Source of the DNA: Labrenzia sp. 011
GTDB taxonomy: Bacteria; Pseudomonadota; Alphaproteobacteria; Rhizobiales; Stappiaceae
DNA length: 64,000 nucleotides
NCBI RefSeq assembly: GCF_003075075.1
Contig: NZ_QCYM01000001.1
Span: 558,001-622,000, forward strand
Direction: 5' to 3'
Shown: one piece after another, positions 1-9,323 of the stretch
Position numbering within the stretch: position 1 is the stretch's first letter
Layout: each line of letters opens with the position of its first letter
Position numbers and translations under genes: made by a program
The notes under the pieces: generated by a model
Seen by the model: only the letters and a program-made list of their open reading frames with translations
Told to the model about the DNA's origin: nothing
Databases searched by the model: none

Positions 1-1035
1 AATACCGCAACCGACAATTACGAAGCCGCGCGCGAGAAAGTGCGCCGCTTTCTGAATGCCGGCTCCGTTGACGAGGTCGTCTTCACCAAGTCGACGACGG
101 AAGCGATCAACCTTGTCTCCTATGGTCTTGGACCGGATTATTTTGCCGACGGTGGCGAGATCGTTCTGTCCATCATGGAGCACCATTCGAACATCGTGCC
201 CTGGCATTTCCACCGCGAGCGTCATGGTGCCAGTCTGAAGTGGGTCTATGTCCGCGAAGACGGTTCCTTCGATCTGGATGCCTTCGCCGATGCGCTCAGC
301 AGCAAGACCAGACTGGTGGCGATCACGCATATGTCCAACGTTCTGGGCACCGTGGTCCCGGTCAAGGAGGTCTGCCGGATCGCGCATGAGCGCGGCATTC
401 CGGTGCTGGTTGACGGCAGTCAGGCGGCGGTCCATCTGCCGGTCGATGTGCAGGATATCGATTGCGACTATTACGTCTTCACCGGCCACAAGGTTTACGG
501 CCCGTCCGGGATCGGGGTGCTGTGGGGCAAGCCCGACAGGCTGAAGGCGCTGCGCCCCTTCAATGGCGGCGGCGAGATGATCCTGGATGTCACCGAAGAC
601 GTAATCACCTATAATGATCCGCCGCACAGGTTCGAGGCGGGGACACCGCCGATCGTTCAGGCAATCGGGCTGGGAGCGGCGCTCGACTATATGGATGCGC
701 TCGGCCGGGAAAACATTGCCCGTCATGAGGCGGATCTGAAGGAATATGCTCATCAGAAACTGAAGGAAATCAATTCCCTCAGGATCTTCGGGGATGCGCC
801 GGAGAAGGGGGCGATCGTCTCCTTCGAGATAGAAGGCGCCCATGCCCATGATGTGGCAACGATTATCGACAGGGCAGGGGTCGCCGTTCGTGCCGGCACC
901 CATTGCGCCCAGCCACTCTTGGCAAGATACGGCGTGACCTCTACATGTCGGGCAAGCTTCGGGCTTTACAACACCCGCGCCGAAGTGGACGCGCTCTACG
1001 AGGCGCTGCTCAAGGCGCAGAGCTTTTTCGGGTAA
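1..1035 (+). CDS. sufS: Cysteine desulfurase SufS, 5' end cut by window edge
   Basis: PLP-dependent cysteine desulfurase that supplies persulfide sulfur to the SUF iron-sulfur scaffold in the cytoplasm. The frame is open from base 1 and reads NTATDNYEAAREKVRRFLNA before any in-frame start, so the N-terminus lies outside the window. The PLP-lysine segment (FTGHKVYGPSGIG) is present, as is the active-site cysteine region (RAGTHCAQPLL) near the C-terminus, typical of the SufS/CsdA group of class V aminotransferases. It is followed 13 bases later by sufT and then sufA, so it belongs to a suf operon whose sufBCD part is presumably upstream. The identification is firm; only the N-terminus is missing. 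Confidence 0.95.
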   Translation, partial: NTATDNYEAAREKVRRFLNAGSVDEVVFTKSTTEAINLVSYGLGPDYFADGGEIVLSIMEHHSNIVPWHFHRERHGASLKWVYVREDGSFDLDAFADALSSKTRLVAITHMSNVLGTVVPVKEVCRIAHERGIPVLVDGSQAAVHLPVDVQDIDCDYYVFTGHKVYGPSGIGVLWGKPDRLKALRPFNGGGEMILDVTEDVITYNDPPHRFEAGTPPIVQAIGLGAALDYMDALGRENIARHEADLKEYAHQKLKEINSLRIFGDAPEKGAIVSFEIEGAHAHDVATIIDRAGVAVRAGTHCAQPLLARYGVTSTCRASFGLYNTRAEVDALYEALLKAQSFFG

Positions 1036-1048
1036 GGACGGACCCACG

Positions 1049-1444
1049 ATGGACAACGCTACAACGATTGATACCAACGCCGATGGGGAAGAGCTGCAGA
1101 CCGAAGTCTCGGCCAGAAGCGCTATCCCTGCGGAAGAACTCGACAGGCTGACGACCGATATCGTCGGTGCCCTGAAGACGGTCTATGATCCGGAAATTCC
1201 CTGCGATATCTATGAACTCGGCCTGATCTACAAGGTCGATATCGAGGATGACCGGTCGATCAATATCGACATGACACTGACCGCTCCGGGATGTCCGGTC
1301 GCCGGTGAAATGCCGGGCTGGGTGGAAAATGCGGTATCGTCGGTGGCCGGCGTCGGCCCGGTCAATGTCGATATGGTCTTCGATCCACCCTGGACGCCGG
1401 ACAGGATGTCCGACGAAGCAAAGGTCGCCCTGAACTGGTATTGA
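1049..1444 (+). CDS. sufT: SufT, DUF59/MIP18-family Fe-S assembly protein
   Basis: A 131-residue protein of the DUF59 (MIP18) family, which acts in maturation of Fe-S proteins and is commonly encoded in suf operons. The core domain starts around residue 35 after a short variable N-terminus. It shows the DPEIPCDIYELGLIY motif and the conserved cysteine in APGCPVAGEMPGW, thought to bind a cluster or metal. It lies 13 bases after sufS and about 70 bases before sufA on the same strand, so it is almost certainly co-transcribed. The family also contains PaaD; the suf context and single-domain length favour SufT. Confidence 0.92.
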   Translation: MDNATTIDTNADGEELQTEVSARSAIPAEELDRLTTDIVGALKTVYDPEIPCDIYELGLIYKVDIEDDRSINIDMTLTAPGCPVAGEMPGWVENAVSSVAGVGPVNVDMVFDPPWTPDRMSDEAKVALNWY

Positions 1445-1517
1445 GTTGGCAACCTTTAATCCGATAAGCTGAAACCCCATATCAGGTTTTGAGCTTCCGG
1501 AACGGAATGAGGACGAC

Positions 1518-1895
1518 ATGGCTTCTGCTGGAAAATTCCAGGTTATGACTCTGACGGATGCCGCTGCCGGGCGGGTGAGGGAACTCGTCGAGAATTCGGA
1601 CGGCAAGGCGATCGGCCTGCGTGTCGGAATCAAGACGGGCGGTTGCGCCGGCATGGAATACACGATGGATCTGGTGGAAGAGGCCAGGGCTGGAGACGAT
1701 GTGATCGAGGACAAGGGCGTCAAGCTGTTCGTCGACCCTTCCGCGGTTCTTTTCCTTCTCGGCACGGAGATGGACTTCGAGGTCACCAAATTCCGATCCG
1801 GGTTTGTATTCCGCAACCCGAATGAAGTGTCCGCCTGCGGCTGTGGTGAATCCGTGTCGCTTCAGGCCGCCGACATGAATGCCGCCGCCCGCTGA
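1518..1895 (+). CDS. sufA: SufA-type A-type Fe-S carrier (HesB/IscA family)
   Basis: A 125-residue A-type carrier that receives Fe-S clusters from the SUF scaffold and passes them to target proteins. The three conserved cysteines are visible: one in GGCAGMEY (about residue 45) and two in the C-terminal CGCGESV. A short tail of about 15 residues follows, longer than in IscA. It closes the sufS-sufT-sufA series. A second A-type carrier of the ErpA type is encoded at 11632-11973. The ATG at 1518 is preceded by GAGGACG, an acceptable ribosome binding site. Confidence 0.93.
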   Translation: MASAGKFQVMTLTDAAAGRVRELVENSDGKAIGLRVGIKTGGCAGMEYTMDLVEEARAGDDVIEDKGVKLFVDPSAVLFLLGTEMDFEVTKFRSGFVFRNPNEVSACGCGESVSLQAADMNAAAR

Positions 1896-1945
1896 ACGCG
1901 GCGCGATACAGCCTCTGCCTCTCTCTCTGTTCCCACGGATCCTTC

Positions 1946-2617
1946 ATGACACTGTTTGAACGCCTGAAGGCCGATGCGGCGCCGCAATGGGCGGCCTATA
2001 CGCAACACGACTTCGTAACGCAGCTTGGCGACGCCTCCCTGCCGCAGGAATGCTTCCGGCATTATCTGGTGCAGGACTATCTGTTTCTGATCCAGTTCGC
2101 CCGAGCCTATGCGCTCGGGGTCTACAAGAGCCCGACCATGGCCGACATGCGTCAGTCTCTGGCCGGCGTGAAGGCGATTCTCGATACCGAACTCGATCTT
2201 CATGTCAGCCTGTGCGCCGGCTGGGGCATGTCCAGGGACGAGATCGAAAACGCCCCGGAAGACACGCCGACGATGGCCTACACCAGGTTCGTTCTCGATG
2301 CGGGCATGTCCGGTGATCTTCTGGATCTTCAGGCTGCCCTTGCGCCCTGTGTCATGGGATATGCGGAGATCGGCGCGCGTCTTCACACGGAGGGCGCGGA
2401 TCATGCGGAAAATCCGTACCGGAGCTGGATCCGGGAATACGCCGGTGAGGCCTATCAGGAGCTCGCAGGCGGATTTGCCGCCTGGCTGGATGGGACCGCG
2501 GATCAGGTCCTGACCGAAAACCGCTATCCCCGTGTTCTGTCCATATTCGAGAAGGCTTGCCGCCTGGAAGCCGATTTCTGGCAGATGGGGCTGGATGTTG
2601 CGCAGAGCGAATCCTGA
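1946..2617 (+). CDS. tenA: TenA-family aminopyrimidine aminohydrolase (thiaminase II)
   Basis: A 223-residue, all-helical TenA/THI-4 protein. TenA enzymes hydrolyse 4-amino-5-aminomethyl-2-methylpyrimidine to salvage thiamin degradation products. The sequence has the typical N-terminal ECFRHYLVQDYLFLIQFAR stretch and the conserved cysteine in LAPCVMGYAEIG (about residue 133), which marks the cysteine-containing TenA_C subclass. It starts about 50 bases after sufA, so it may be transcribed with the suf genes, but no functional link is evident. No TPP riboswitch is possible in the short gap. The length matches the family. Confidence 0.9.
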   Translation: MTLFERLKADAAPQWAAYTQHDFVTQLGDASLPQECFRHYLVQDYLFLIQFARAYALGVYKSPTMADMRQSLAGVKAILDTELDLHVSLCAGWGMSRDEIENAPEDTPTMAYTRFVLDAGMSGDLLDLQAALAPCVMGYAEIGARLHTEGADHAENPYRSWIREYAGEAYQELAGGFAAWLDGTADQVLTENRYPRVLSIFEKACRLEADFWQMGLDVAQSES

Positions 2618-2778
2618 GGGAAGCGGTTTCTCTGACACTCTGATAATATCGCGACGGATTTCCGGGCAGCTATGTGGTCGGTACCGAAGGACTGCGGTGC
2701 ACGCAAACCTTTGCATCCACCGGCTTTGCGAGCGTGTCCGTTCGCGCACTGCCTGAATTCAATGTGACTCAAGCAGCA

Positions 2779-3834
2779 TCAGGCAACGTCGGTCTGCTCG
2801 GACGCGAGATCCTTTTCACTCTTCACGAGATTGCGGCCGGCGTTCTTTGCCGCATAAAGGGCTTCATCCGCCCGTGAAACGATGGAGTGGACGTTGTCCG
2901 TGCCCTGATATGTGGCGATGCCCACGGATATGGAGACCCGGCCGAGATTTTCGCCGGTGGACCGCTTTACCAACTCCTTGGACATCACGGCCACACGAAT
3001 ACGCTCACCGATCTCAGAGGCTGATTCCAGCGTTTCCTGCGGGAGAATGATCGCGAACTCCTCACCGCCATACCGGCAGGCGACGTCCTGGGCCTTGATG
3101 TTCTGTTTCACCGCCAGGGCGACGAGACGCAGCACCTGATCACCGGTCTGGTGGCCGTAGGTGTCGTTGAATTTCTTGAAATGATCGATATCGGTCATCA
3201 GCAACGCAAATCCGGCCCCGCCCGTCTGTGCCTTTTCGATGGCCCGTTCGATCGCGTTGTCGAAGTGTTTTCTGTTGCTGAGTGTTGTCAGTTCATCTGT
3301 CAGCGATTCGTACCGGATCGCTTCGAGGGAAGACTGAAGGTTTTCGATGTGCTTTTTTGACTCCAGCAACTGGCTTTCAAGCTTGCGGTTGGAGGCGACC
3401 GCACTTTGGGTCGATTTGACCAGATGCGTTACGTAATGCTGGAGTTTCTTCGGATCCGAGACGGACTTGATCTTGTCGACGGCCCGTTCCAGCGCCGTGC
3501 CATAGTCGGAGGTCGCGTCGGCGCTCAGTTTGAGAGAATCGACCAGCTCCTCGACTTCCCGGGACACCTTGGTGCCGACTTCATCAAGCCGGTCGCCCAG
3601 ACGGATGGGGGACAGGAAGCGGCCGTAGAGCGTCAGCATTTCCTCGGTGCTGACCCGACCGTTTGCCTTGATGGTCTCGTTGATGGCCCGGTTCAGGCCC
3701 TGATTGTATCCGGCGGAATAAGTGTACCACAGCTCATAGCAACGCGGGTAAGCCGGCAGCGTGTTTTTCTTGATGTAATTGATGGCGGACGCACCATACC
3801 CGATGGTCCGCTTATGGTCGTCAGAATCCGACAT
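2779..3834 (-). CDS. GGDEF-domain diguanylate cyclase
   Basis: A 351-residue probable diguanylate cyclase making c-di-GMP. The N-terminal about 120 residues form a soluble sensory region (IGYGASAINYIKKNTLPAYP, then ELWYTY) followed by a probable coiled coil near residues 130-175, then a GGDEF domain with the active motif RYGGEEF at about residue 257. The allosteric I-site position reads KAQD instead of RxxD, so product inhibition may be weakened (inference). There are no membrane segments. The frame stays open 13 codons further upstream to 3873, but ATG at 3834 (MSDSDDHKRT) gives the usual N-terminus. It is convergent with tenA. Confidence 0.88.
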   Translation of the reverse strand: MSDSDDHKRTIGYGASAINYIKKNTLPAYPRCYELWYTYSAGYNQGLNRAINETIKANGRVSTEEMLTLYGRFLSPIRLGDRLDEVGTKVSREVEELVDSLKLSADATSDYGTALERAVDKIKSVSDPKKLQHYVTHLVKSTQSAVASNRKLESQLLESKKHIENLQSSLEAIRYESLTDELTTLSNRKHFDNAIERAIEKAQTGGAGFALLMTDIDHFKKFNDTYGHQTGDQVLRLVALAVKQNIKAQDVACRYGGEEFAIILPQETLESASEIGERIRVAVMSKELVKRSTGENLGRVSISVGIATYQGTDNVHSIVSRADEALYAAKNAGRNLVKSEKDLASEQTDVA

Positions 3835-3955
3835 CAAGCTACTCTCGCCTAAGTCCCGCGAACCGCCCCACACGGCTGCAAGAACTGGTTCCAGATTCTG
3901 CCGGAAGGTTTAAGGAGCCGTTAAATCCGGGCGGAATCCTTTAGGGGACTTTTGG

Positions 3956-5401
3956 TCAGGAGGCTTTCTTGGGCCGGGGTTCGCGCAGAAGGAATGCGGG
4001 AATGTGAACGCCCGGGCTGAATGCCGGTTCCTGCTTCTCGTTTCTGGACTTTCTGTTTCCCGAAGGCTCCGGATTTTTGGGAACCGGGATCGGGGCAAGA
4101 GCGTCCTGATCTTCCTCAACGCTGCTTTCAACCACCTGTCGGGGCTTGGGCGGCGAACGCCTGCGGCTTGGTGCGGGCGGCTTTTCGGCCTCGTTGTCGT
4201 TGCTCGACTTGACGCTTTTCGCCGCTTTCCCGGTCTTCCGACGGGCCTTGCGTTCCTTGTTCGCGGTTTCGAAATCGATCGGTTCGCCCACCCAGGTGAG
4301 TGACTTGTTGATCAGGGTTTCGATCGCGGACAGATATTTGTGGTCGTCTTCGGTCACAAGAGTGTAGGCCGTGCCTTTCCGGCCTGCACGGGCGGTGCGG
4401 CCGATCCTGTGAACATAGTCTTCGGCATTGATCGGAACATCGTAATTGAAGACGTGGCTGACCTCTGGAATATCCAGGCCGCGCGCGGCAACATCGCTGG
4501 CAACAAGAATCTTGATGTTACCTTTTCTGAAGTTGTCGAGCATTGTCATGCGCGTACGCTGGTCCATGTCACCGTGAAGGGTGCCGACATTGTACTCGTG
4601 GCGTTCCAGAGAGCGGAACACCGTCGTGACGTCGCGCTTGCGGTTACAGAAGATGATCGCGTTCTGCAGATCTTCCGCGCCTTCGAGCAACTCGCGCAGC
4701 ACCGCGCGCTTGTCGAAATCCTTGGAGCCCGTCGCCTTGAGCAGCTGGGTCACATTGTCGGAGGTGGAGGACGTCGGCGCGACTTCGATCCTTGCAGGAT
4801 TTTGCAGGAAGGCTTCCGTCAGCCGCTGGATTTCCGGCGGCATGGTTGCCGAGAAAAACAGGGTCTGGCGTGTGAAGGGGATCAGCTTGCAGATACGCTC
4901 GATATCGGGAATGAAACCCATGTCCAACATGCGGTCGGCTTCGTCGATCACCAGGATTTCAACACCCTGCAGAAGCAGTTTTCCGCGTTCGAAATGGTCG
5001 AGCAGACGCCCCGGCGTCGCGATGAGCACATCCGTGCCGCGATCCAGCTTCTTGTCCTGTTCGGAAAACGAGACGCCGCCAATGAGCAGAGCGACATTGA
5101 GCTTGTGATTGGTGCCGTATTTTTCGAAATTCTCCTCGACCTGCGCAGCGAGTTCGCGCGTCGGTTCGAGAATGAGTGTACGCGGCATGCGCGCCCGTGC
5201 GCGCCCCTTTTCGAGGAGCGTCAGCATCGGCAGCGTGAAGCTCGCGGTCTTGCCGGTGCCCGTCTGTGCGATGCCCAGCACGTCACGCCGTTCCAGAACC
5301 TGTGGGATTGCGCCCGCCTGGATTGCCGTGGGTTCCTTATAACCTGCTGCTTCAACTGCAGCGAGGACCTTCTCGCTAAGACCGAGAGTATCAAATGCCA
5401 T
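3956..5401 (-). CDS. DEAD-box ATP-dependent RNA helicase, RhlE-like
   Basis: A 481-residue cytoplasmic RNA helicase. In order it shows the Q motif (FDTLGLSEKVLAAVEAAGY), Walker A AQTGTGKT, DEAD (VIDEADRMLDMGF), SAT (FFSATMPPEI), the helicase C domain with DVAARGLDIPEV, and HRIGRTARAGR. Residues from about 375 to the end form a basic, low-complexity tail rich in Lys, Arg and Pro (for example KERKARRKTGKAAKS), typical of RhlE-type helicases that use the tail for RNA binding. The start ATG at 5401 begins right at the Q motif. Such helicases work in ribosome assembly and RNA decay, often in the cold; the exact role here is not shown by the sequence. Confidence 0.93.
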   Translation of the reverse strand: MAFDTLGLSEKVLAAVEAAGYKEPTAIQAGAIPQVLERRDVLGIAQTGTGKTASFTLPMLTLLEKGRARARMPRTLILEPTRELAAQVEENFEKYGTNHKLNVALLIGGVSFSEQDKKLDRGTDVLIATPGRLLDHFERGKLLLQGVEILVIDEADRMLDMGFIPDIERICKLIPFTRQTLFFSATMPPEIQRLTEAFLQNPARIEVAPTSSTSDNVTQLLKATGSKDFDKRAVLRELLEGAEDLQNAIIFCNRKRDVTTVFRSLERHEYNVGTLHGDMDQRTRMTMLDNFRKGNIKILVASDVAARGLDIPEVSHVFNYDVPINAEDYVHRIGRTARAGRKGTAYTLVTEDDHKYLSAIETLINKSLTWVGEPIDFETANKERKARRKTGKAAKSVKSSNDNEAEKPPAPSRRRSPPKPRQVVESSVEEDQDALAPIPVPKNPEPSGNRKSRNEKQEPAFSPGVHIPAFLLREPRPKKAS

Positions 5402-5744
5402 GGAGCGCTTTGCCCGGATGTTATTTCAGATGTCGTGAATTGTCTGGCGGCGAGGTGGGAACCGTCGCAGCCAACGTGCGCACCCTACAACCATGCGCTC
5501 CGGTGTCAATGCGTCGAAGAGGTAAAATGTAAAGAAAAGCGAGTATTTCTGCGCATGTTTTGCCATCTCAGTTAATACAGCGGCATCAAGCTCATGAAAT
5601 AGGCAGCAAGTTTCAATACAGGTTACAGAAATTCCCGCCAGGAACGATCCGTCCGAAGTCCGGGGCAGGGCCTATCCGCTGGCCACCGTATTGCAAAAGC
5701 ATGCCGAAATCCTGCGAATATATCGCGGGCGAAGCTGAGCCCGG
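5402..5744. other. Intergenic region upstream of the RNA helicase gene
   Basis: About 340 bases lie between the helicase start and the end of the sulfotransferase-like gene. The stretch from about 5515 to 5630 is AT-rich and would suit a long 5' leader or promoter for the minus-strand helicase gene; cold-regulated helicase genes often have long leaders. I see no convincing open frame, tRNA or strong inverted repeat in it. Confidence 0.4.
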
Positions 5745-6476
5745 TTACGCAGAGACAGCCGCTTGCGCGTAGAACAATTCATAGTCTGCTTTGTATCGGC
5801 GCCTGAGTTTCTGGCACAGGTCTTCGTCCTCGAAGGAGCGCAGGGTCGCGGCCGACACATGATCCAGCGCCCTGTAGGTAAGCGACGGAGTGGGCTGGTA
5901 GTCCAGCGAGCTGGCGCTCAGAAAGGTATCCAGGGATTGTTCGAAATGCTCCAGCAGCAGGATAAGGTCCGCCGTGAGTGCCCCCTTGTAGGTCAGAGCC
6001 GCGGTCTGGCTGCGGAAGAGATTATCCGCCTCCAGATCGGAGATGGAAGCCACATGCGCGACGAAATCCGGTGGCGACATGGATTTGTCGAAATAGCTTT
6101 CCTGATAGTAGGAGGGCAGCGGGAGGTCGGTAAGAATGATCTTCTCGTAGCAATAGGCGAGCCTGTGCAGCGGATCCTGCACCCAGGCCACGATCTTCAT
6201 GTCCGGGTGGCGCCGCTTCAGCTCACGCGCCGTGAGCAGTTCCACGTTTCCGTGGAACAGGCTTCTGTCCGAAATCTCATTGGCTTCGGCTGACCTGGCC
6301 GTTGAGGGGAAGTTGAAATCGTTGCCCGCCAGACGGTGAAGAACCGGTGCAAGCGCATGAAATGCCGGTTCCGCGATCCTCGCAAAGGCGATGTCATGCT
6401 CGGGAAAGGCCAGATACACATGATTACGCAACGGACGGCGGCGCTTGTCGAAAATTGTATAAACCCGGTTTAACAT
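5745..6476 (-). CDS. Sulfotransferase family 2-like protein
   Basis: A 243-residue protein that resembles bacterial sulfotransferase family 2 members in its central part: VAWVQDPLHRLAYCYEK fits the family's RdPyeRlvSaY-type 3'-phosphate-binding segment. Downstream it has an SYYQESYFDK segment and a C-terminal Tyr-rich end (RRRYKADYELFY), common in these proteins. The N-terminal PAPS-binding loop (normally GxPKxGTT/S) is not recognisable, so catalytic activity is doubtful. The frame could begin at TTG 6521, but ATG at 6476 (MLNRVYTIFDKRR) is more likely. It sits alone between the helicase and parE. The family assignment is moderate and no substrate can be inferred. Confidence 0.55.
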   Translation of the reverse strand: MLNRVYTIFDKRRRPLRNHVYLAFPEHDIAFARIAEPAFHALAPVLHRLAGNDFNFPSTARSAEANEISDRSLFHGNVELLTARELKRRHPDMKIVAWVQDPLHRLAYCYEKIILTDLPLPSYYQESYFDKSMSPPDFVAHVASISDLEADNLFRSQTAALTYKGALTADLILLLEHFEQSLDTFLSASSLDYQPTPSLTYRALDHVSAATLRSFEDEDLCQKLRRRYKADYELFYAQAAVSA

Positions 6477-6580
6477 AATACTGGTCCGGTAGGCATTCCT
6501 GGGGGCGGAGCCGAGGATCAAACGCTCCGTATTGCGCTCCAGGGACTGAAATCCAGGCTACAAGTTACGCGTTTCCGCAG

Positions 6581-8626
6581 CTAGATATCAAGGTCATCCG
6601 CAAATTCCGCGTTCTCCTGGATGAACTGGAAGCGGGCTTCAGGCTTGTTGCCCATGAGCCGTTCAACCGTGTCGTTGGTTTCGCCTTCCGACACTTCATC
6701 AACGCCGACCTTCAGCAGAGACCGTTTCGAGGGATCCATGGTCGTTTCCTTCAGCTGGGAAGGAAGCATTTCGCCGAGGCCCTTGAACCGGCCGATTTCG
6801 ACCTTTGACTTGCCCTTGAAAACCGTTGCCAGCAATTCGTCCTTATGCGCATCGTCGCGCGCATAGAGCGTCTTGCCTCCCTGGCTGAGCCGATAAAGAG
6901 GAGGAACGGCAAGATAAAGATGTCCGCCGTGGATCAGCTCAGGCATCTCGCGGAAAAAGAAGGTGATCAGAAGGGAAGCGATATGGGCGCCATCGACGTC
7001 GGCGTCGGTCATGACGACGATCTTCTCGTAGCGCAGATCCGCTTCCCTGTATTGCGAACGTGTGCCGCAGCCGAGGGCCTGGATGAGATCGGCGAGCTGC
7101 TGGTTGGCGACCAGCTTGTCCCGGCCGGCATTGGCGACGTTGAGAATCTTGCCGCGCAGGGGCAGAATCGCCTGATTGGCGCGGTTACGCGCCTGCTTGG
7201 CTGACCCGCCAGCCGAATCGCCCTCGACAATGAAGAGTTCGGTGCCTTCGGCCTGATTGGCGGAACAATCGGCGAGTTTTCCCGGCAGGCGCAGCTTGCG
7301 GACGGCGGTCTTGCGCGCCACATCCTTTTCCTGCCGGCGCCGCAGCCGGTCCTCGGCACGGTCGATCACCCATTCGAGGATCTTGTTGGCCTGGTTCGGC
7401 GAGGCGGTCAGCCAGTGGTCGAATGCATCCCGGACCGCAGTCTCGGCAATTCTCGTGGCTTCGTTGGTCGCAAGCCTGTCCTTGGTCTGGCCGACGAATT
7501 CCGGCTCCCGGATGAAGACCGACAGCATCCCGCCAGCGGAGGTCATGACATCATCACCCGTGATGATGGCCGCCTTCTTGTTGTTCGTCAGTTCGCCATA
7601 GGCTTTCAGACCGCGCAGCAGCGCATAGCGAAAGCCGGCTTCGTGCGTTCCGCCTTCCGGTGTGGGCACCGTGTTGCAGTAGGAATTGACGAACCCGTCG
7701 CCCGCGAACCAGCTGACCGCCCACTCAACAGAACCGTGCTTGCCCGTCTTGTCTGTCCGTCCGGCAAAGATCTCATCGACGACACGGCGCTCCTTGGTCA
7801 GCCGTTCGGCCAGAAAGTCCTTCAGGCCGCCGGGGAAATGGAAGACGGCCTCTGCCGGTGTCTCGTCCTTTTCCGTCAGCAGTTCGGGGTCGCAGTGCCA
7901 GCGAATTTCGACGCCGCCGAACAGATAGGCCTTGGAGCGGGCCATCTTCAGTAGTCGGGCAGGCTGGAATTTCGCGCCCTTGCCGAAGATCTGCTCGTCC
8001 GGCCGGAAGCGCACCTGGGTACCGCGGCGGTTTTGCGTGTCGCCCACAAACTCCAGCGGACCCTGCGCGTGGCCGCGGCGGAACGTCTGACGATAGAGCT
8101 TGCGGCTCCGGGCAACCTCGACGACGAGTTCCTCGGACAGCGCGTTCACGACGGAAATGCCGACGCCGTGCAGACCGCCGGAAGTCTCATAGACCTTGCT
8201 GTCGAACTTGCCGCCGGCGTGCAGTGTGGTCATGATGACCTCGAGCGCGGACTTGTCCTTGAACTTAGGGTGCGGATCGACCGGAATGCCGCGTCCGTTG
8301 TCGGTGACGGACAGAAATCCATCGGCGGACAGGGTCACGTCGATCCAGGTCGCATGGCCGGCAACCGCCTCGTCCATGGAGTTGTCGATGACTTCCGCAA
8401 ACAGGTGGTGGAGCGATTTTTCGTCGGTGCCGCCGATATACATGCCGGGGCGCCGGCGAACAGGCTCCAGCCCCTCCAGAACCTCGATATCCGCGGCCGA
8501 ATAGTCATCGGGAACGGCAACGGCTGCAACCGGACGGGTTTTTCGCGGCGCAGGGGCGGGGGTGTCTCCGGTTGCCGGAGTTGAAATCGCCGCGTTGCCT
8601 GCAAATAGATCGTCTTTTGCGCTCAT
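6581..8626 (-). CDS. parE: DNA topoisomerase IV subunit B
   Basis: A 681-residue type IIA topoisomerase ATPase subunit that, with ParC, decatenates replicated chromosomes. Visible motifs: EPVRRRPGMYIGGTD and the ATP-binding NSMDEAVAGHA (GHKL fold, first about 250 residues), GGLHGVGISVVNALS, and in the TOPRIM domain FIVEGDSAGGSAKQ, PLRGKILN and VMTDADVDGAHI. A Pro/Ala-rich N-terminal extension of about 40 residues precedes the ATPase domain. Short length and the sequence around EGDSAGGSAKQARNR support ParE rather than GyrB. The stop-proximal end matches the family (ENAEFADDLDI). Confidence 0.96.
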   Translation of the reverse strand: MSAKDDLFAGNAAISTPATGDTPAPAPRKTRPVAAVAVPDDYSAADIEVLEGLEPVRRRPGMYIGGTDEKSLHHLFAEVIDNSMDEAVAGHATWIDVTLSADGFLSVTDNGRGIPVDPHPKFKDKSALEVIMTTLHAGGKFDSKVYETSGGLHGVGISVVNALSEELVVEVARSRKLYRQTFRRGHAQGPLEFVGDTQNRRGTQVRFRPDEQIFGKGAKFQPARLLKMARSKAYLFGGVEIRWHCDPELLTEKDETPAEAVFHFPGGLKDFLAERLTKERRVVDEIFAGRTDKTGKHGSVEWAVSWFAGDGFVNSYCNTVPTPEGGTHEAGFRYALLRGLKAYGELTNNKKAAIITGDDVMTSAGGMLSVFIREPEFVGQTKDRLATNEATRIAETAVRDAFDHWLTASPNQANKILEWVIDRAEDRLRRRQEKDVARKTAVRKLRLPGKLADCSANQAEGTELFIVEGDSAGGSAKQARNRANQAILPLRGKILNVANAGRDKLVANQQLADLIQALGCGTRSQYREADLRYEKIVVMTDADVDGAHIASLLITFFFREMPELIHGGHLYLAVPPLYRLSQGGKTLYARDDAHKDELLATVFKGKSKVEIGRFKGLGEMLPSQLKETTMDPSKRSLLKVGVDEVSEGETNDTVERLMGNKPEARFQFIQENAEFADDLDI

Positions 8627-9323
8627 TCCGTTTCCCTGATGGCTCCTTGTGCGCGAATTGCCGGCACCTGGCGCCGTTACCTACACCGAATCGCGCTCCA
8701 GTTTGAAGGACAAAGATAGAACGGCAAAGGGTTTTGGCGCGAAGCCCCCGTTTTCAACAGAGTCCGCGGGCACAATTCGATCCGGAAACACATCGTCAAC
8801 CCGGAGGTGATCTAATAGCCCGCGCTTGATGAAGGAAGCAAGGGTGGGAAAATGTGCCTATTCCGCAACACTGGCCGAGAGAGTCATTCACGCGGCCCCG
8901 GATTGATCGAGCTGCCAAGGTTCGGCCATGTTTGCCCGCCTATCCTTGAGTATTGTCTGATCCGGCGCCGTTTGCAGCCCTCCGGTTCGATTGTCCGGGT
9001 GAGACGCAGGGAACCAACAAATGGTCTTATTTGGACGCGCTGCGGCCCAACTAAGGCCGAATTGATTGGCCACTGTAGATCGACCGGCTTTCGTGTGAAC
9101 TGACGGGAAAGCAGACGGGTCGATCGGCCCTTATGTGCCGGCGCATTCAGTGTTCAGTTGAACCGGGATGCCGCAGGACGAACCGAAACGGGAAACCTGC
9201 AGGAGCCGGGCTCGGCGGGATGATAGAGACTTGAAGATGCGCTTGGCGCGGACAAAAAACGAGATCGGAAAGATCGTCCGCCGGATCAATGTCATTTGGC
9301 CGGCGGGTAATAGTGTGACCGGG
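8627..9323. other. Divergent intergenic region between parE and the ExoR-like gene
   Basis: About 700 bases separate two divergent genes and presumably carry both promoters. Several short open frames occur (for example around 8852-9103) but none has a ribosome binding site, family resemblance or coding bias I can defend. A TTCGATTG element near 8990 superficially looks like a tRNA T-loop, but no acceptor stem or anticodon arm can be folded around it. The stretch is unusually long for this compact neighbourhood and could hide a leader or small RNA. Confidence 0.4.

Noticed and set aside
1880..1946. TPP riboswitch before tenA
   Set aside because: Only about 50 bases separate sufA and tenA and no THI-box-like sequence is present.
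8930..9010. Possible tRNA because of a TTCGATTG element
   Set aside because: No seven-base acceptor stem, D arm or anticodon arm can be folded around the element.
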